A stretch of 64,000 bases of DNA, taken from contig CM037833.1 in the NCBI GenBank assembly GCA_021234535.1, positions 23,962,918-24,026,917 on the forward strand. The letters are read 5' to 3'. Position 1 is the first letter of the stretch. Each line of letters starts with the position of its first letter. Under the pieces are notes generated by a model that saw nothing but the letters and a program-made list of their open reading frames with translations, was not told where the DNA came from and ran no database searches. Position numbers and translations under genes: made by a program. Positions 59,128 through 64,000 of the stretch are shown piece after piece. Source of the DNA: Stichopus chloronotus (lineage: Eukaryota > Echinodermata > Holothuroidea > Aspidochirotida > Stichopodidae).

Positions 59128-62079
59128 CTGCCGTTTGTATGTATTGCAACATATTTTTAAGCCTCCTGTAGCATCACAATCGGAATTGCAGTGTTATAGT
59201 ACTTGAGTCGTCTGAGAGAACGACTTAATGCTCTCGGTTTTGTTCTGGATATGGTCTCTGTCTTATAGCCTCCATCTCGGACCGTTGTGATCTCGAAAGT
59301 CCTCTGATCTTGCTGCGAGAACAGCAAAACATTAAGTTTTTTTGGGACTTCTTTCTTTCTTTTTATTTATTTATTTTTTTAACAGTTCAAGGATCTTAAC
59401 TTAATTGCACTGAGCTAGCAATAAGGTCAAGTTACCCAGAAATGGCAATCTGGTACAGGACTGCGATGCGTGATTGTTGTTTTGTTCATTGTTTGTAAAA
59501 GTCCCCTTCCCAGGGTCCGTCCTCCCCCTAAAAAAGAGATAACCTACTTAAGACGTTTAACAGAAACAGAAAAAAAAAATGTTTACAATTGTATGCCCAA
59601 AATAAAAATTCATTTGACGATCACAATACGTCTGTTATCAATGCCCAGTAAAAGTCCCCCAACCAAACAAGTTAATTGTAGAATGAAAGAGCAGTGGCCC
59701 CCTTGATGGAAACTGTGGATAAGAATGGGTCGTCAACGAAGGCGCTATCACAAAAAAAGACAACTGTGACACACAAACATGCGACGGCATTTCTGCAGTG
59801 GAATTCAAAACAAGCTATATGATACCCACAAATGCTCATTCACTCACCAACATAAAGACACAAAATTGAACGTAGTAATCACATACTGGTCTACAGATCA
59901 CAACGAACATATTTTGCAGCCTTCTCTTACAAGAAAAATTCTAAGTTTGCTAAGTTTTCTTTCTTTCTTTTTCTTTGGTAGTGGTGGGGGCAGCCTAGGG
60001 AGGTTATTTTATGGAAAACACATCTGAAGATCAGTGATGTTATTTTTTTGCATGCTTAATAAAGTAGATCGATAAATAAAAGTGAATAAATAAAGTGAAT
60101 TTGGTACTTTTGTTGTTAATTTCCTTCTGATTTATTTCATTCAATACAATAAAACTGTAGATCGACAATGTGTTTTCATTATGCTGTATCTTACACAAAA
60201 CAATGGCTATACAATATTACTAGTAATAGGCCTACTGTACTAGTGAAATAACGTTTGATTTGAAGTTCGTAAATCTAACGTTACCTAGGCCTCGCCTATA
60301 GCCTAAACCTGCTCAAAAGTAAAATGTAAATGTAGGTTTATCTACGTAACAACAGCACAGTATACTGTCAGTGATAATTCTTCTGACTTACGGTTATCTT
60401 ACCCAAATATCAGAATTGTGTCGGGTGAAAGCTTCTTTAGTATATTTTGAACACCTTTAAAAGTTTGACAGCCTATAGCGGAATTAGCACAAATAATGAT
60501 AGGCGTAGGCGCTCTATTGAAACAAAATTAAACAGGGAAGGCCTTGACATGAGCTATCCAAACCAGCCATAAAGTGATCTCACAACAATGTTTTGACAGT
60601 AACGTTTTGGCCATGTGCAATCCTTCCTCTTTGTTGAACTAACTTAGGCCTAGTTCCGAAATTTTGCATAGCCCACTGAGAACTCTCAGACTCACAGGAA
60701 AATTATGGTCCGCACTACAACAAGTCTTCAACCTACTGCTGCTGTTAGGACTGAGAGTAAGACATCAAGCATGTCCAAGCTTTCTCGAAATGTATATTCA
60801 ATAAATCTGTCACTGTCTTTATCCAAAATCAGTAATCAGGCCCTGTACGAGGTGTACAACGCTCTGTAGCACACAGTTATGTACACTCTGCACAGGGGAG
60901 TGAACACACGCACAGTGAGCCACATGTGCAGTATGCACACATTAGTACATGCACTACTTAAGAGCAAACTAACTAAAGTAAGCATTGTTGCTATGTCAAT
61001 TGTTATTGTTATCCTGTTTGTCTAAGTGTTACTTCCTGTATATATACGAATACACGCACGAACATTGTTGACACGTTGTGAATTTGTTTACCGTTTCTCG
61101 GGGTTTCTTATCAATAAAACCGCAGTTATTTCAGAACCAAATTCCTTTCTTTCTTTTTTTCGTCCTTTTTTATCAAAACACCTCCCTGCTTTTAGATCGT
61201 TGTAAACTGCACTGGACATCAATTAAAAGTCTCTTAAATTTAATTACTGCTAATACTTTCACAGATAATCAAATCGAGTAAATGTAAACTGTGTAGCTGG
61301 ATGAAAAGCTTTTCTATCCTTATTTTTCTTTTCTCTCAGGAAATCCTAAAACAATAATCTCGCTTAGAACTATGCTGAAAGTAAGCTTTTGTTAACAAGT
61401 TTTCGAATTTCCTATAAAGCCAGGTCGAAAACGTGGAAACCGAGGAAAAATTTCGCACTTCGAAATTTTTGACAATGGAATACATATGTTTACGTACTGT
61501 ACATCAAAGCAGTAAACAAGAGGGGGAAGATTAAAAGGAATCGACCAGGTAAAGAGTGTTGAAGTGGTGTTTGTGGGCGAACATGCTCCTACTCTCCCCA
61601 CATCTAGATCGATAAAACGAGGCCCCATCCCTTTCGTTGTCTGAACTGAAATTGTGTTGAAAATAGTAACGTGTGTTACTGTACTATGTGGCGTCCGATC
61701 TTGTCAGTCTTCTCCTTAAACAAGTGTCCGCATTACCCCATTGAGACCCCTCCGTATCCGGCGAGGTGTTACAGATGACAGACAGGCTCAGTTAGTTCCA
61801 CTTTTCACCACTTGAAATAGCCTACACCTGAATTCCCCATACATACATACATTGTTGGTATAGTGTATGACATCTCTTGATACGGTTCTTTTTATTGAAA
61901 AAGAATAATGCAATCGGAAGCGTAGTACTGTGACAGTCGTAAATTCCAAATACCAAGTAAATCTGCAGCAACTACCCGCTGGTATAAGAGTTTCATGTCC
62001 AGATCTGGCGGTAAAGGTGGTGACACCCCCTCCTCCTGTCTTGTAGAATGTTAGTGAAGTGAAAGTAGGAATTTGGCCC
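59128..62079. other. 3' flank and spacer after unit B
   Basis: Homology to unit A resumes after an extra 560 bp (about 59128-59690) and ends near 60150. After that it is unique AT-rich sequence with no recognised gene. Confidence 0.5.
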
Positions 62080-62470
62080 CTTTTTTTTATGAAAGGTCTA
62101 TATGTGTTTCAAACACCAAGTAAAATCATCTATTATTCAATCGAGACGTTGTAAAACCACTCAGTTTTCATCAAAATAGAAGGAAAGTGTTATCTCTTGT
62201 ACACTGATGTAAGTTTTGTACTTTTAAATTTCGAAAATGAGTTAGGGTGCTCGGCAAATATTAGACGAATCAGTTGCGGCCCTATACACACGTGTGCATG
62301 TCAGGACTATTTGCGGGACTATATGTATGGCAAGTTTTGCGAGCACTGGCGATCATTCGATCGTGTGTATAGGCTATCTGGAGTACATACAAAATATGTA
62401 GTAAAATCACTGCATCCTAAATTGATGATGATAGGTGATTGTGTCAATTGAAGTTCGTAACTGGTGTTAA
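62080..62470 (+). repeat. Start of a further, diverged copy of the unit
   Basis: Matches 33890-34260 and 18560-18960 in order: aaccactcagttttcatcaaaatagaagg; then tattggggtnagtttt.a; then gaaaatgagtt.ggntgctcggcaaat; then an ac-rich block; then attgnttgt and a ggtgttaaggaaagct motif. It indicates that another unit or a remnant begins here. Confidence 0.5.
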
Positions 62471-64000
62471 GGAAAGCTTATATTGTCATCTGCATTAGGC
62501 TATCTTTGGTGAAAATCCCCTCATTCTCCTTTTTGGCTGAAAGTAGATCTCAAGCTTTAGGAGCAATCTGTTCTATGATCTCATAATGATGTTTGAACTT
62601 GGAAATGAAAGTGTTGTTACTGGATATTGTTTCCCGGCGGAGAATCCAGTAAAACGATACCACGACTTTTAAAGGACAACTGCAGGAGACTCTTTGAGAG
62701 TCTTTCCATACGAAGTTTTAATATTTGTCATTCGCTAGGTAGTTATGTTAAGTATAACAACAATTTGCCGCTTACCCCATTTCCCTTCTTAAAAAATAAA
62801 TAAATAAATACATAAATAAAAGTATCCCACAGTCAAAGATGTGTCATATCAAAAATATATGTACAGACCTTACAAAATCAATTTACATGATTCGCCTTCC
62901 GTCTTCACAGGACATTGCTAAGCCGAGATTGTTATTTACTAAAATGACAATGGTACAATAAATGCGCAATAACTTGCGATGTCGTTCGCCTTTTTGCGTT
63001 GTTTGAATCACAACCACTATCTTACTGTTTTGGGGTGACTTGACCAGGAAGTTGTCAATGAGATGTCAACTTCCTAAGTACTCACTACTCTGAAAACAAC
63101 ATGCTCTGCAATAAAACAGTAAACGTTTCAAGGTCGTATCAACAATATACGACCGTTATATACGACCGTTATATTTTCAAAAAGACCCCAACAAAAAAAA
63201 AGAAAAAAGAAAAGAAAAAAAGAACAGATATTGTGGGTTGTGCAAGAAGAAAGCCATAAATTATTGAGAACTTGACTATTGCAAATTAGGTGAATGTCTT
63301 TCATTATTTTACAACCTAGCAATGGGGCAAGTTACGAACATGGATTTGCCATTCGGACCTAGTGCTGTGGAAATGTGGATGAATGACTGGAATTGATTTT
63401 CCAACCTCTGGGATATATTTTCTCATAGTTTTAGACTTTAGATAGACATGTATTGTCATGTAATCAAGGAAAGAAAAACAAGGTCAAACCTATGCCTTGG
63501 ATCCCCTCTTCGGTGGCACCACGGCGCCTTTACCCCATCTACTTTATCTCAGGTACCGTTGTTCATCAACCAACATGACGCTCACCGTGTGCAGGGAAAA
63601 AAGTTTGAGCCATTTCGAGGGCGCTAATTGTAAAAAGTAGAGCTATACAGAGAGATATATGGCTGCGACTCTGAAGCCCACAAGAAGACCATAATACGTC
63701 GTGTGTTATTGTAAACAACATAGGGTGCCTAAACATCAGTAATGTACTAATGGTAAACACTAAGTGACTACCTACCTTTACAGTGCAGCTACAGTAAACC
63801 ACTGCCAACGTAACTTACATGTATACGTCCATGAAGTCCGTGTCACTGTCACATCTGTTTATCTCATATGATTCTATAGAAAGACACACGTAAAACGTGG
63901 CTTTATCAAGACTTCTCATGGTGTACCACTGCAGTAGCCTAACGTTAGGTATGCTATCTTACTCTCAAGTATTTTCATGTCTCAAAAGTCCTAGTATAAC
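62471..64000. other. Right edge, no recognised gene
   Basis: AT-rich sequence with an (AAAT)n tract near 62795-62822 and a poly-A/AG run near 63190. No gene was recognised. Confidence 0.4.

Larger units (their letters stand above)
32503..60150 (+). repeat. Segmental duplication unit B (long copy)
   Basis: It is the full-length partner of unit A and carries the intact gene. Extra blocks relative to A are listed under unit A. The left edge is near ctgacaacctttgatttgc (32500) and the right edge near aatttccttctgatttatttc (60120). Confidence 0.85.

Overview
This window looks like animal nuclear DNA: AT-rich, with intron-split coding exons, GT/AG splice sites, many microsatellites, and LINE, SINE and MITE relics. 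There is no bacterial-style operon. The only clear coding content is a family of secreted-type proteins built from a C-type lectin domain (CTLD), Ig-like modules and Tie-receptor-like EGF modules. That combination, with the repeat types, suggests a marine invertebrate deuterostome. A sea-cucumber-like echinoderm is my best guess, but it is an inference and not proven by anything here.

Layout. (1) At 663-3135 (+) lie the last three exons of one family member ('copy 0'); its 5' part is off the left edge. (2) At 6,724-13,403 (-) lies a decayed multi-exon gene relic. It has a SAM-like exon, C2H2 finger remnants and further conserved-looking exons, broken by frameshifts and a stop, and it carries MITE and SINE insertions in its introns. 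(3) 15,230-16,150 is an old, diverged copy of the start of the repeat unit. (4) 17,310-29,895 is repeat unit A, which carries a dead family member ('copy A': Ig exon with a nonsense codon, a 16-bp deletion and a lost donor; last exon frameshifted by a poly-C tract). (5) 32,503-60,150 is repeat unit B, homologous to A along its length. It additionally contains a 9.4-kb block with the signal-peptide exon, the lectin exons and an extra module, plus LINE and other insertions. Unit B carries the one apparently intact gene, about 43,273-58,988 (+). (6) 62,080-62,470 again matches the early part of the unit, so the array probably continues to the right.

How the pieces work together. The intact gene reads: signal peptide, CTLD, a cysteine-poor beta-sandwich/Ig-like module, a second Ig-like module, EGF1, EGF2 and a truncated EGF3 ending in a stop. 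Its exons from the CTLD onward are phase 1-1, which suits exon shuffling. The modelled splice phases add up to an open frame of about 484 codons. No transmembrane helix or kinase is visible, so it would be a soluble, disulphide-rich, lectin-like extracellular protein. The tandem copies show a family being duplicated, broken and apparently patched by gene conversion.

No alignment program was run. Homologous blocks were matched by eye, so breakpoints are accurate to tens of bases at best.
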